Positions 11,347 to 21,293 of a stretch of 64,000 bases of DNA are shown here, one piece after another. Below the pieces are notes generated by a model. The model saw only the letters and a program-made list of their open reading frames with translations, was not told the DNA's origin and ran no database searches. Both the position numbers and the translations under genes were made by a program. Within the stretch, counting starts at the first letter, position 1. Every line of letters starts with the position of its first letter. Source of the DNA: Aralia elata (taxonomy: Eukaryota; Streptophyta; Magnoliopsida; Apiales; Araliaceae); NCBI GenBank assembly GCA_034770075.1, contig CM068377.1, positions 49,640,271-49,704,270 of the forward strand, read 5' to 3'.

Positions 11347-12472
11347 GAATCAAAGACAGTCAAGCTAATTGACTATAACTTAGCGCTATCTGGGAGGCAA
11401 CCCAGCATTTTAATCTTTTATTCATCTTTTGTTTTGTAATTTATTCTATTTAAAAAAAAATGGCTTTCTGTAACTAATTTTGGACTTGGATTGATGTGTG
11501 TGCAGGTGGAAACGTGAAATTGGCAAAAATTTGACTAAGTGTGCCTAACAACGCTGGCAGCGCTCTAACAAGCGCTTGAAAAGCTATATCATGCGGCAGC
11601 TACTGACATTCAGCGCTCATAGCGCCCAATTCCCACAAGTTTAGCGCCAGCAGTGCTTGAGGCGCAACACACCCATGCCAGCTACTGCCATTCAGCGCCA
11701 GCAACGCCCATCAATACACGAAGCAAGCGCCAATAGCACTGCTCCACGCCAACGCAGTTTGCCCCCAAGCACTAATAGCGCTCCACATAGCGCCAACGGC
11801 GCTGGCCAAAGCTCCAACACACTGCACCATAGCGCTGTTAGCGCTCGCCCCACTCAATTCATAGCGCTAGAAGCGCTCGGCATAAAATTTTTTTTTTAAA
11901 ACCCTAGGGCGGGCTTACTAATAGTTTTGCACTACAAAGCTAATTTTTCTTCTTCTACTACATCATTCAAGCCGCCTCCTGCCTTCTTGTCTCAATAGTT
12001 GCCGAGCAAAGTGTGTTTCTAGCAACAAAGTCATTATTGCTACACCCAATCTCTCAACCCTTGTTGGTTCATAACTCTTGCAATCAAAGAGCTCTCTTCC
12101 ATAGCAAAAGGGGATTGATTATTCTACATTGGACTATAGCAATTTCAAGTGAGTTTTATATTTGTGAACAATTACAACTTGATATTGTTGGTTAGAAAGT
12201 TTCAGTGCTAGTTTTTGGTGATAGTTCTTGGTTTTGCTTGTGCACCCAATTGATTTGTGTTGGCTCAATTGGGATTGGGTTTAATTTCTAATTGTCTATC
12301 TTTATGCTTGTAAGTTGTGGGGAATTTTTATTGTGCTAAATTGGTTTATTCATAAGTTTGGGGGGAACTATTGCACAAGGGTTTTTCAAGTGTGCACGCC
12401 AAGTGTTTGACATATTGCCCCAACGAAATTTTGAGTTCTTTTGGGTCTTGACTTGTGTTTAATTGGTTATTA
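11347..12472 (+). other. Athila region between integrase and third ORF
   Basis: Non-coding stretch of about 1.1 kb. It begins with a segment also typical of Athila 3' regions (TGGGAGGCAACCCAG at about 11391). It includes the AGCGC-rich cluster listed separately and a polypurine-like AAGTTTGGGGGGAAC at about 12353-12367. No convincing reading frame is seen; short open frames in the cluster are by-products of its composition. Confidence 0.6.
11540..11885 (+). repeat. Cluster of AGCGCT/AGCGCC palindromic motifs
   Basis: About fifteen copies of the hexamer family RGCGCY lie within about 340 bp, at irregular spacing and separated by A/C-rich spacers. The same motif occurs in both LTRs (about 4630-4665 and 15058-15075). 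The spacing is not a fixed period, so this is not an ordinary minisatellite. Function unknown. Confidence 0.7.
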
Positions 12473-13719
12473 ATGGCTCCCAAAAGACATAGAGGGGAAA
12501 GTTCAGGTTCATCAGCTGTGGTAAAGTATGATAAGAAGAAATTTGTTAGCCCCGAAGCAAGTGATAGGTTTAAAAATTGGTCTTCTGGGAAATCTCTAAT
12601 TCCTGAACGTGGCTTGCTACCTATTGATCGGGTAGATGGGGAGTTAGCTCAAATGATACGCAGCCGAAATTGGATGGTATTTACTGCACAACCCGAACCA
12701 GCTGCCGTGAATATTGTGAGAGAGTTTTATGCTAATGCTAAAGAAGCTAATGGGAATCTGATTATGGTTCGGGGTCAGGAAATAAATGTGGGCCGTAAAA
12801 ATATTAATGCGTATTATGGGTTGCAGAAAATTCACAGGATGTCTATACGAAATACTTGGAAGAGGATTTGGATTATTCTGAGATTATAGAAGCCCTCTGT
12901 GAACCAGGAACTGAATGGAAGCTGTTTGACCACCAAGAAGCTGTGCACTTTCCATCAGCCAAATTGAGTAGATATGGAAAAGCATGGCATGCGTTTATCT
13001 GTGCTAAGTTGATGTCGTGCCGCCATATGAGCGATGTCATTAATCTGCGGGCGGCGTTATTGTGGTGCATTGCTAAAGGGAAGACAGTGGATATAGGGGA
13101 GATAATTCATGAATCTATCATACACACGCTTGAGGTTAGTACCACAGGTGGACTGCCTCACCCTTCATTGATCATTGATTTGTGCCGTCGAGCGGGAGTA
13201 CAGTGGGATAAAGATGAAGTTATGCAGGTTCCATTGCCTCCCATTGATCATGCTGCAATGGGACGGTACAGAGTATGGGGTGGAGGTGAGTCGCACCCGC
13301 GGGGTTTAGGTTTCATCCTACCACAGCAGCTACCACAGCAACAGGCACAGGAGCAGGCACAGGAACAACCACCACCTGTTGAGGATCATGTTCCATCCTC
13401 TACTATAGTTGAGACTATCCGACAGGATCTTCGACATCATACTCGTCGGATAGACTTAGTGGCAGGATCGATTCAGAGGGGTTTTGATCGGATGACTCGA
13501 CAGTAGACTCGACTTGCTCAGCGCCAGGCAGAGATTTATGCGTATAATGTTAATTGTTCGACCGCCTTGGCAGATATGTTTGGACGGATGAATCCTTTGG
13601 CAGGACCATTCCAGTTTCCACCAGCTCCTCCTCTTTCTATTTACCCACCACCTGACTCGCCTCCTGATGCAGATGATGAGGATGATGATGACGCTGCCGA
13701 TGGCAGTGATGATGAGTAG
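12473..13719 (+). pseudogene. Athila third ORF (env-position ORF, putative plant transposon protein type)
   Basis: Starts at ATG 12473 with a basic, Ser-rich N-terminus (MAPKRHRGESSGSS). It is in one frame to about 12889, then continues in another frame from about 12856, so there is an indel near 12845. The central part (WHAFICAKLM, LLWCIAKGKTVDIGEIIHESI) resembles the conserved core found in Athila 3' ORFs and annotated as putative plant transposon protein. A Q/P-rich segment follows. A TAG at 13504-13506 (probably from CAG) interrupts it, after which the same frame runs on to TAG 13717-13719 with a very acidic D/E tail. I see no signal peptide or transmembrane segment. Although it sits in the env position, an envelope role is not supported here. 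Confidence 0.7.
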
Positions 13720-14866
13720 TGTTCTTCATCAGGGGAGTCCTCTGTTCTTACTCTCTTCTTATTTTTCAATGAGGACATTGTCTTGTTCAGTTTGGGGGGT
13801 ATAGTTTTTGTGTTTTCATGCATATAGTGCATATAGTTTGTTTTGTTTTCTTGTGTTTTTTTTTGCATGATGCATGGTAGTTGCATGTATTTATTTTAGG
13901 TTGTGTTATGCATCTAGTTTCAATGCATGTAGTTTCATGAATTAAGCATACATTGATATAGTATCTAAAGTGGTCAATGATAAGACTGGTTTCATGGTTT
14001 TAACTTGAGAAGAATTGAAAACTAGTGTTCAGTGATAACTTTGATTAGGTAGTGAAGTTTAACCTGTCTGAAACTTTTGTTAATAAGGAAAGCACACAAT
14101 CAATTGTTTTGATCAGTTTAATTCAAATTGTTGTATAATTTTCTTCTGGTGGAAGATTTGGGTTAAAACTTGATAATATCGGTGAACCGTCCTTTAAATG
14201 AAAAACAGGCAAGAATCTAAGTTTGGGGGAATTTTGGGGTGAAAGAAAAAAAAAGAGAACAAACAGAGAAATTTGAAAATTTTGAACCTTTCCTAATTAA
14301 AGAATGGATCATGTGGTGGGTTGAGATGGAGCGTAAAACGCACTCACTCATAAACATATGGAATGAGATGGAGCGTAAAACGCACTCGTTCAAAAGAAAG
14401 TGAGATGGAGCATAAAATGCACTCACTAAAAAGAAAAATTTTGTTTTAAATTCCTGGGGAAGGGTTTAAAAAGGATTTAAATGTGTTAAAATAACCTTAA
14501 TGATGCCTCTATGCTTAGTGATTGCTTGAATCAGTTGAATTGGTTGTGTTCACGGGTTGAGTTGAGTTGCAATTCAAAGTTTTCTTCTAAGAACTCAATT
14601 ATGTGATGGATTTGAATTGGAATTGATTGGAATGATTGATTTACACACACGCACTACGTGGATGATGACAAGTGTAACTTGATTAGTTGGTTAAAGTTAG
14701 AAACTTTGCATTGGTTAGAGATTCTACTTTAGTATTTATGATGTCTTTGAGGCCTGATGTTGGATACTGTATTGGTTAATTGTTTGATTCGTAGGCATGA
14801 TAGTTAGTTTGCATTTGCATCATTGCATTGCTTGATGGCAAGCAATTGGTTAAGTTTGGGGGTATT
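13720..14866 (+). other. Athila 3' untranslated region with repeated polypurine-like tracts
   Basis: Non-coding. AGTTTGGGGG-type purine tracts occur at about 13788-13800 and 14218-14231, and at the real 3' LTR border at about 14851-14864. A three-copy repeat lies at 14322-14432. The last tract directly precedes the LTR start at 14867 and is the functional polypurine tract. Confidence 0.7.
14322..14432 (+). repeat. Three-copy direct repeat (37-42 bp)
   Basis: Three imperfect units start at about 14322, 14364 and 14401, each with GAGATGGAGCGTAAAACGC then ACTC. Within each unit GCG..CGC can pair, giving small hairpins. The third unit has lost the CpGs (GCATAAAATGC). Confidence 0.75.
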
Positions 14867-16183
14867 TGATGAGTGGGTTTTATACCTACGAATCAGGTAT
14901 TGTTAGGCTTAATTATTGTGGTCTTTAAGTGTTTTTAAGTATTATTTTACTTGTTTTTGTGTTTATTTATTGTAGGTTGGAGCTGGAGGGGCAAAAGGGT
15001 AAATTTGGAGCTCAAAATAGACCTAGTGGCATTTTTGTAAATTCCTGGGCCAAACATAGCGCCAGCAGCGCTAGGCCACGTTTTTGCACTATTTGTCCAG
15101 CTGAAGGAGGAAAAAGAAGTCGATTCTGAAGAGGATTCTAGTCCATATTGATCAGATAGTGAGAAGGAAACCCTAAGAATAAAAACTTGGAGATTTTTAG
15201 TATTATGGGGATGTATTCTACTTTTCTAGAGAGGAGATTTGTGTGTGGAGTTTTACCGTGGATTTTTATTGTTCAAGTGCTGGAAATTGATGTGGAGTGA
15301 ACTTTACTTTGGATTTATTTCAACAATTGGGTTTGATCAATCTAATTCTTCTTATTTTAAATTGATTATTTATTTTTCCATGTGTAGATTTGATCCCATA
15401 ATGGCTTTTGGTTCAGATATGAACTAATCTCCATTATGGGATTCTAACGGATTTTAATATGTAGTTTAATTACACTCTTGATTGTTAGCTTATTTTCTAT
15501 ATCATAAGGAACTTCTATCATGATTGTTTTGCATGTATGAATGCTTGATCACCATTCGACTACAGTACTTGTATGGAATTGAAAAATAACATATAAGTAT
15601 GGATTGTAATCATGATAGCTTGCGAATATGAGGCTTAATTGGATAGCTTAATATTGTGTGAGTCAGATAGACATATACTGCTTCACCGTAAGAGTCAAAA
15701 TAAGGACTTGCGCTTAAAATCAATATAATTGCAATTTCACATAGAAATATAGTGATTTTGGTTATAGCGATGATTACATGGTGTCTATCAAGTATGGATA
15801 TTATGTAAGTAGGTCATAATGCATTGACAAATGGTTATGTCTATTTTTGTGTCCTTGGCTACTTTTCTGTGATATGTGAACTTACTAGCATGATAGTGGT
15901 AATTAGATGAACTATTAAATGAAGTTAGGATCCCATTAATTCCAAGTTTGATATATTCCGTTAGTATTTGATTCTTTAGTTGTTAATTGATTAAGAAATA
16001 ATTTTGTCAACACAATCAAATCATTAGTTTAGGCAAATAAATATAGTGATAGGACTGATGCATAGTATTTTAATTTAACACTGTCTCTGTGGGACGATAC
16101 TCTACTTCCTCTGTATTACTTGTTGACCGTGTATACTTGCACGAGTTAGAGCTCTTTTATTTAAGACTTAAAAAGAGGCAACA
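14867..16183 (+). repeat. Athila 3' LTR
   Basis: 1,317 bp, starting TGATGAGTGGG right after the polypurine tract and ending GAGGCAACA, then TCCAT (target duplication). It lacks 21 bp of the AGCGC motif run present in the 5' LTR. Confidence 0.95.
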
Positions 16184-17925
16184 TCCATATCTCATATGGG
16201 GTCTTTGGGACGGATTTGGTAGGTACCTTGTTAAGTAGGTATGCAGCCGATTCTAGGGCATAACCCCAGAAGGATACTGGAAGGTCGGTAAAACTCATCA
16301 TGGAACGAACCATGTCCAACAATGTTCGATTTCTCCTTTTAGATACACCATTCAACTGTGACGTTCCTGGTGGAGTCCATTGTGAGATTATACCATTTTC
16401 TTTTAGACAATTGAGAAACTCATTGGTTAAGTATTCCCCTCCTCGATCCGATCGAAAAATCTTAATACTCTTACCAGTTTGCTTCTCTACTTCACTTCTG
16501 AATTCTTTGAACTTTTCAAACGATTCAGATTTGTATTTCATTAAATACACATATCCAAATCTAGAATGATCATCAGTGAAAGTAATAAAATAAGAATTAC
16601 CTCCTCGTGCATTCGTTGTCATAGGTCCACATACGTCTGTGTGTACCAACGCTAACAACTCTGTAACTCTTTCTTCTTTTCCACTAAAAAGAGATTTAGT
16701 CATCTTACCCATGAGACAAGATTCACAAGTTGGATATGATTCGTAATCAGATAGCTCTAAAAGCCCATCTTTATGTAACTTGGATAATCTTGTTTCATTG
16801 ATATGACACAGTCTACAATGCCACATAAAGGTATAATTAACATCATCTCGTTTTCTTTTCTTAGTTTGTTCAATTTGAAGTATATTTTTATGCAAGTCAA
16901 GTATGTACAGTCCATTCAGTAAGTTCCCAACACCATATAAAACATTTTTATTATAAATAGAACAATTGTTGTTCTTTATTATAATATCAAAACCATCCAT
17001 ATCCAATACAGAAATTAAAATAATGTTTCTAATGAGTGTTGAAACATAATAACAATTATTTAAACTAATGAACTTGCCCGAAGGCAGTGCTAAACGATAA
17101 GTCTCTACAGCTAATGCAGCAACCTTTGCTCCATTTCCCACTCGTAGGACGACTTCATCCTTGTCCAGCTTTCTACTTCTGCTTAGTCCCTGCACATTAT
17201 TACATATGTGAGAACTACAGTCGGTATCCAATACCCAAGTAGAATTTTGACTTTCAGAAAAATTAATTTCAATCATGAACAAACCTAGATCGGAAGTCGA
17301 AGCTTCTCCAAGCTTCTTCTGGTCTGCAAGATACTCCTTGCAGTTCCTCTTCCAGTGTCCCGGCTTATTGCAATGGTAGCAAATTCCTTTGCTATCTGGA
17401 TCAGGTTTCTTTTTATCCTTCCTCTTCGCCTTGCCCTTAGACTTCTTGTTTTTCTTCTTTTCAGAAGATACCTTGGGCCTCTTCCTTTTCTTGGAAGAAT
17501 CATCCACTAGTAAGACTTGGTTCTTGTTGGATGAGAAGTGACCTTCAGCAGTTTTCAACAGGTTAAGTAACTCAGCAAGCTGATGTCCAACTTATTCGTG
17601 TGAAAATTCACAACAAATTATGAGAAGGTGTCCGGGAGTGACTACAAGATCAAATCTTGACTTAACACCCCATCCATCACGAACCCAAGCTGTCCAAGCT
17701 GTTCAATCAGATTGATCATCTTAAGGACATGAGTCTCAACAGCAGTGCCCTCAGTCATACGAGATCGGAAGAGCTCCTTAGATATCTGATATCTAGCAGT
17801 CCTACTTTGCTCACCATACAACTCTTTGAGGTGCAACAATATAGTAGGAGCATCCATAGTTTCATGCTGACGCTGAAGCTCGTTACTCATGGATGCGAGC
17901 ATGATGCATTGAGCCAAGATTGCAT
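16184..17925 (-). pseudogene. Copia gag C-terminal part, protease and integrase N-terminal half
   Basis: Minus-strand continuation of the copia polyprotein between the two nested insertions. From 17925 leftward there is the gag segment with the ARYQISKELF core, interrupted near 17640 by a TAG and then a TAA (CAG/CAA-to-stop type), and a frameshift near 17580. Then comes an open frame from 17558 to 16184 with a Lys-rich stretch and a zinc knuckle (CYHCNKPGHWKRNC). The protease site reads LDTDCSSHIC instead of the usual DTG/DSG. The integrase zinc motif (HCRLCH..CESC) follows. In the catalytic core the two Asp motifs HTDVCGP and RSDRGGEY are present, but the third reads NGVSKRRN where the family has Glu in place of Lys. 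Both protease and integrase are probably dead. Confidence 0.9.
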
Positions 17926-17981
17926 TGTAGACACCCAAATTTTGCACTGCGTATACTAACCCTGATAGGAGGGCAAATTCG
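17926..17981 (+). repeat. Tat 5' LTR remnant, 56 bp
   Basis: TGTAGACACCCAAATTTTGC and the next bases match the start of the 3' LTR (30890 on) through GGGCAAATTCG. The sequence then jumps into gag coding sequence. The internal deletion removed about 2.06 kb of LTR, the primer binding site and the leader. The outer end and target duplication are intact, so the loss happened after insertion. Confidence 0.9.
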
Positions 17982-18027
17982 GCAAACACGTTCGCAATCT
18001 AAGAGAGCCCAGGACTCTACATCTGAA

Positions 18028-19629
18028 ATGGCTGATATTCCATCTACTAATCCTAGTTCCATATCTAGGGAGGAATTTGATGATTTTAAGAAACAGATGT
18101 TGGAAATGGCCATGATGCTAAAGGAACAATTGCTACCTAGACATGATCCACCTAAAGAGGATCCACCCCAACCTAAGGGCGAGCCAGTCGTCCCAAAGGC
18201 CATTCATATACCTAACAAAACAGTGATTACTATCCTAGAGGAAGGAGACACTGACGACCTTTGGAAAAAGATGAAACAAATGGAGGAGACCATCCAATCT
18301 CTAAAGGGCATAGGTTCCCTAGACAGGGTTAATTATTCAGATCTATGTGTCTTCCCCAGAACCAGATACCTGGAGAAGTTTAAAATTCCCGAATTTGAGA
18401 AATACAATGGGAAGGGGGATCCTTATACACATCTAAAAATATACATTGGGGAGCTTGGATCTTATGCAGAAGATGAGGGTCTAAGGATGCAACTATTCCA
18501 AAAAAGCCTGACGAGAGAAGCGAGAATCTGGTATGCCCGTCTTGATAATGCCCGGATCCACAATTGGGAGGAGTTGGCCCACACCTTCGTAACACAATAT
18601 AGCTTCCAGGCACAAATGACCCCTGATAGATATCAAATGACGAAGATTAAGAAGCAACCAAAGGAATCTTTCAGGGATTATGCACAACGATGGAGGGGTA
18701 TGGCTGCACAGGTGAATCCCCCAATGAGCGAGTCGGAGATGGTGATGACCTTCGTGGACATTCAAGAGGCACCTTACTACGAGCGGGTTATATCAGGGAT
18801 TGGAAGACCTTTTGCCGAGATGATTAAACACGGAGAAATGGTGGACATGGGGTTGAAGTCCGGCAAAATTCGGGATTTCACGGCTTTGGAAACAACTGTA
18901 GAGCAAATCCAGAGCAGAAACTATGGCAGCACTTCCCGTAGGGTCCAAAAGAAAAAGGAAGAGGATGTTTCCCTCATCCTGCAGGGATCATCTAGAAAGG
19001 CAGAAAACAATCCTCCAGTACAGGTGCAAAGAGTGGGGCCATCCCGACAGCCTAACTTTACTTATCAGAGGGCGGATGGGCGAAGGAGATTCGAATACTC
19101 AAAAAATCGAGTATTCACCCCACTCGGGGATCCTCTTGAGCGGGTGTTGGCAGTATTGATAGCCCAGAGGAAAATAGTCGATTTGGCACCCCCGAGTGAC
19201 CCGAATGGAAGAAGGTTTGACCCGAGCAAGAAATGCGCATACCATTCAGGTTCCTCGGGTCATGATACGCAGGAATATTGGACGCTGAAACACAGAATTC
19301 AGAACTTGATTGATAGTGGGGAAATTGTGGTGGACCAACCAGACTCCCCAAATGTTAAAGTCAATCCCCTGTCTAGGCATGATGGAGGGGGGGTCAATGT
19401 GGCAGAAGCCAGTGAAGCCGAGGGGCCGCCGAGGCTGAATTATGTAAAGAAAATTGATGAAATGATCAGCATGATAAGTGATCACGAGAGTACACGGGGA
19501 GCGCCAATTAGGTTGGCAGGTGTAAGCAGAAATATCATAGAGGGGCCTGTCAAGTTATCGGCTCCGAAACCCCTCACCCTTGCAGCGAGACCGCAAATCC
19601 CAATCAACAGTTTAAAAACGGTACCATAG
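18028..19629 (+). CDS. Tat gag
   Basis: Capsid polyprotein of the Tat element. The frame is open from the deletion junction at 17982, but its original start is lost; the first in-frame ATG is at 18028 (MADIPSTNPSS). The N-terminal part has a Met/Lys-rich helical stretch. The gag core includes FKIPEFEKYNGKGDP and the conserved WYARLD and RWRGMAAQV motifs. A C-terminal segment follows with a CAYH..GH.T..C-like remnant (KKCAYHSGSSGHDTQEYW, where the last Cys is replaced by Tyr). It ends in TAG at 19627-19629, but the same frame continues into protease. This is probably a Trp codon (TGG) turned to TAG, as gag-pro is one frame in the family. Confidence 0.88.
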   Translation: MADIPSTNPSSISREEFDDFKKQMLEMAMMLKEQLLPRHDPPKEDPPQPKGEPVVPKAIHIPNKTVITILEEGDTDDLWKKMKQMEETIQSLKGIGSLDRVNYSDLCVFPRTRYLEKFKIPEFEKYNGKGDPYTHLKIYIGELGSYAEDEGLRMQLFQKSLTREARIWYARLDNARIHNWEELAHTFVTQYSFQAQMTPDRYQMTKIKKQPKESFRDYAQRWRGMAAQVNPPMSESEMVMTFVDIQEAPYYERVISGIGRPFAEMIKHGEMVDMGLKSGKIRDFTALETTVEQIQSRNYGSTSRRVQKKKEEDVSLILQGSSRKAENNPPVQVQRVGPSRQPNFTYQRADGRRRFEYSKNRVFTPLGDPLERVLAVLIAQRKIVDLAPPSDPNGRRFDPSKKCAYHSGSSGHDTQEYWTLKHRIQNLIDSGEIVVDQPDSPNVKVNPLSRHDGGGVNVAEASEAEGPPRLNYVKKIDEMISMISDHESTRGAPIRLAGVSRNIIEGPVKLSAPKPLTLAARPQIPINSLKTVP

Positions 19630-21177
19630 AATTACGGGGGAGTGTCAGAGGAAGCGGCCAGTTGTGCTTCTATAACAACAAAGGGGAATCCCTTATTTCT
19701 TCCTGGACGAGTCCTTGAAACCAAAACGAAGAAAAATGAAGAGATCTCCGAGGAGAAAGCCATGGAGTTCTTGAGGAAGATGGATCATCCGGAAGCAAGG
19801 GGGATCCAGATATTAAGGGAGGAGTCGACCCTGACATCAATCATGGATTTGGTGTTATCGTCCAGTGATCACTGCAAAATTCTGGCAAAAGTCCTGGAGG
19901 ATGCATACGTTCCCAAAGAGATCGACAAGGAAAGTTTCAGCCATCTGGTGGACCATTTGTTGGAAAGTAATGTAATATCATTTATAGATGATGATATCCC
20001 CAAAGAGGGAAGGGGGCATCGAAAACCGTTACATATTGCGGTGATCTCCTCGGGATATATCATGAATGGGGTGCTGATTGATGGGGGGTCGGCGTTGAAT
20101 ATCTGTCCCCTCAGTACATTGCAAAAGATGAACATCAATCCTAAGCGCCTACGGGCCAGTCATGTGGTGGTACGAGCCTTCGACGGATCCCGGAGGGATA
20201 CAATTGGAGAGATAGAATTGCCGGTGGAAATAGGACCTTGTACTTTTGATATCTCTTTCCAAGTCCTAGACATTGCGGAAAGTTATAACATGTTATTGGG
20301 GAGGCTGTGAATACACATGGCCGGGGCAGTTCCTTCCACGCTACACCAGCAAATCAAACTTATCATCGACGGGAATCTGGTGACGATCTCGGCGGAGTGT
20401 GATGACCCTTCTCCTTCCAGGAATGGCCTGCCTGTGATTAATGTTGACGAGTCGGCGGCACCTGCCAGTTTTCAGGCACTGGAAATCAGCAATCCCCACT
20501 ATAGACGCCTGGGGGCTCCAGCCGTGAAACCTAAGGTCTCTCCAGAACTTACCTTTGTTGCAAAGGAGATGATGAAAATAAAATTTCAACCTGGGCATGG
20601 GTTAGGAAAGAGCAGTCAAGGAATCACCGAGCCCATTCAACTGCCCCATCAGATAGGCAAAGCAGGGTTGGGATATCATGGAGGCGTAGCACGGAGACGC
20701 CGTCAAGGCGCGACCCCGATTCGTTTGGCTGGAGATCCGATGACCAAGGTCAGTAGTGAACGGGGGACTGGCAAACCCGTGATTGGGTCAGGGGGTGAAG
20801 AATTGATCCCCACAAATGATGAGGCAACTAAGAGTGAAAGTTTCCTACAGGAGGTCGCGCAAAAGTTCTAAACCAGATGTTATATCCCCGGACAGTTAAC
20901 AAGCAATGGAGAGGGGAGGGATATCGCCACGCCACCGGTAGCCCAACAAGATGTGCCTGTCATCGATTGGGCAGGGCTAATTATTCCTGAAGAAGGTAGG
21001 AAGAGGGACTCAGGCGATGTGGCCGTAGTCATCGGGGAAGTATCCGATGAGAAGCCACCTTTCGTCCAGCGCATTCCGTCTGATATGACCATCGACAACT
21101 GGAAAAGGGAGCCAGTGAATCCAAACAAGGGTAAAACCCGACATCAGGGTGGTAGACCCCAGAGGATGGGAGGATGA
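19630..21177 (+). pseudogene. Tat protease and G-patch-like region
   Basis: Same frame as gag, interrupted by TGA at 20308-20310 (Trp-to-stop type) and TAA at 20869-20871. The protease active site reads VLIDGGSALNICPL, an Asp-Gly-Gly variant seen in Tat-type proteases rather than DSG/DTG, and is followed by the LLGR segment where the first stop lies. Further on, KIKFQPGHGLGKSSQGI resembles the glycine-rich G-patch motif that Tat elements carry between protease and reverse transcriptase; G-patch domains typically bind RNA or helicases. Three stops in one otherwise open frame (19627, 20308, 20869) and no indel suggest decay mainly by point mutation. Confidence 0.82.
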
Positions 21178-21293
21178 AGAAGTTCATTTTTTGTTTTGTA
21201 TTTTGCATAATTATGTCGTTTCGTCATGTTATCTGGAAATGTGATTGTTGTGCACAATGACTTATATATGACAAATATTTTGTTTCATGTCAG
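21131..21293 (+). other. Candidate intron between Tat protease and reverse transcriptase
   Basis: Ogre-type Tat elements have an intron between the protease and reverse transcriptase frames. Here coding similarity stops near 21130-21177, and an A/T-rich stretch follows. An acidic coding segment resumes after TTTTGTTTCATGTCAG at 21278-21293, a good acceptor. Donor candidates are GT at 21131, 21149 or 21152. None keeps the present frames in register, so the donor is uncertain or an indel intervenes. Confidence 0.35.

Larger units (their letters stand above)
4439..16183 (+). mobile_element. Athila-lineage Ty3/gypsy retrotransposon, complete with LTRs, degenerate coding
   Basis: An 11.7-kb plus-strand element with two LTRs, the tRNA-Asp type primer binding site typical of Athila, gag, protease, reverse transcriptase, RNase H, integrase, a long 3' region with a third ORF, and a polypurine tract. 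It is flanked by 5-bp target site duplications TCCAT at 4434-4438 and 16184-16188. It lies inside the copia integrase region. Removing the element and one duplication copy restores the copia reading frame, which confirms the borders. Gag-pol is broken by frameshifts and stops, so the copy is not autonomous. LTR divergence counted by eye is about 17-18 substitutions over 1.3 kb plus one 21-bp deletion, suggesting a fairly recent insertion. Confidence 0.95.

Noticed and set aside
11657..11899. 80-codon plus-strand frame in the AGCGC cluster
   Set aside because: Low-complexity Ala/Ser/Pro/Gln product created by the repeated hexamers; no family similarity.
12473..13719. Envelope gene in Athila
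   Set aside because: The position fits the so-called env-like ORF, but I see no signal peptide or transmembrane segment, and the core looks like the plant transposon protein type.
17920..18027. Start of Tat gag at 17920
   Set aside because: The codon there is TTG within the target duplication and LTR remnant. The true gag start was deleted, and 18028 is the first in-frame ATG.
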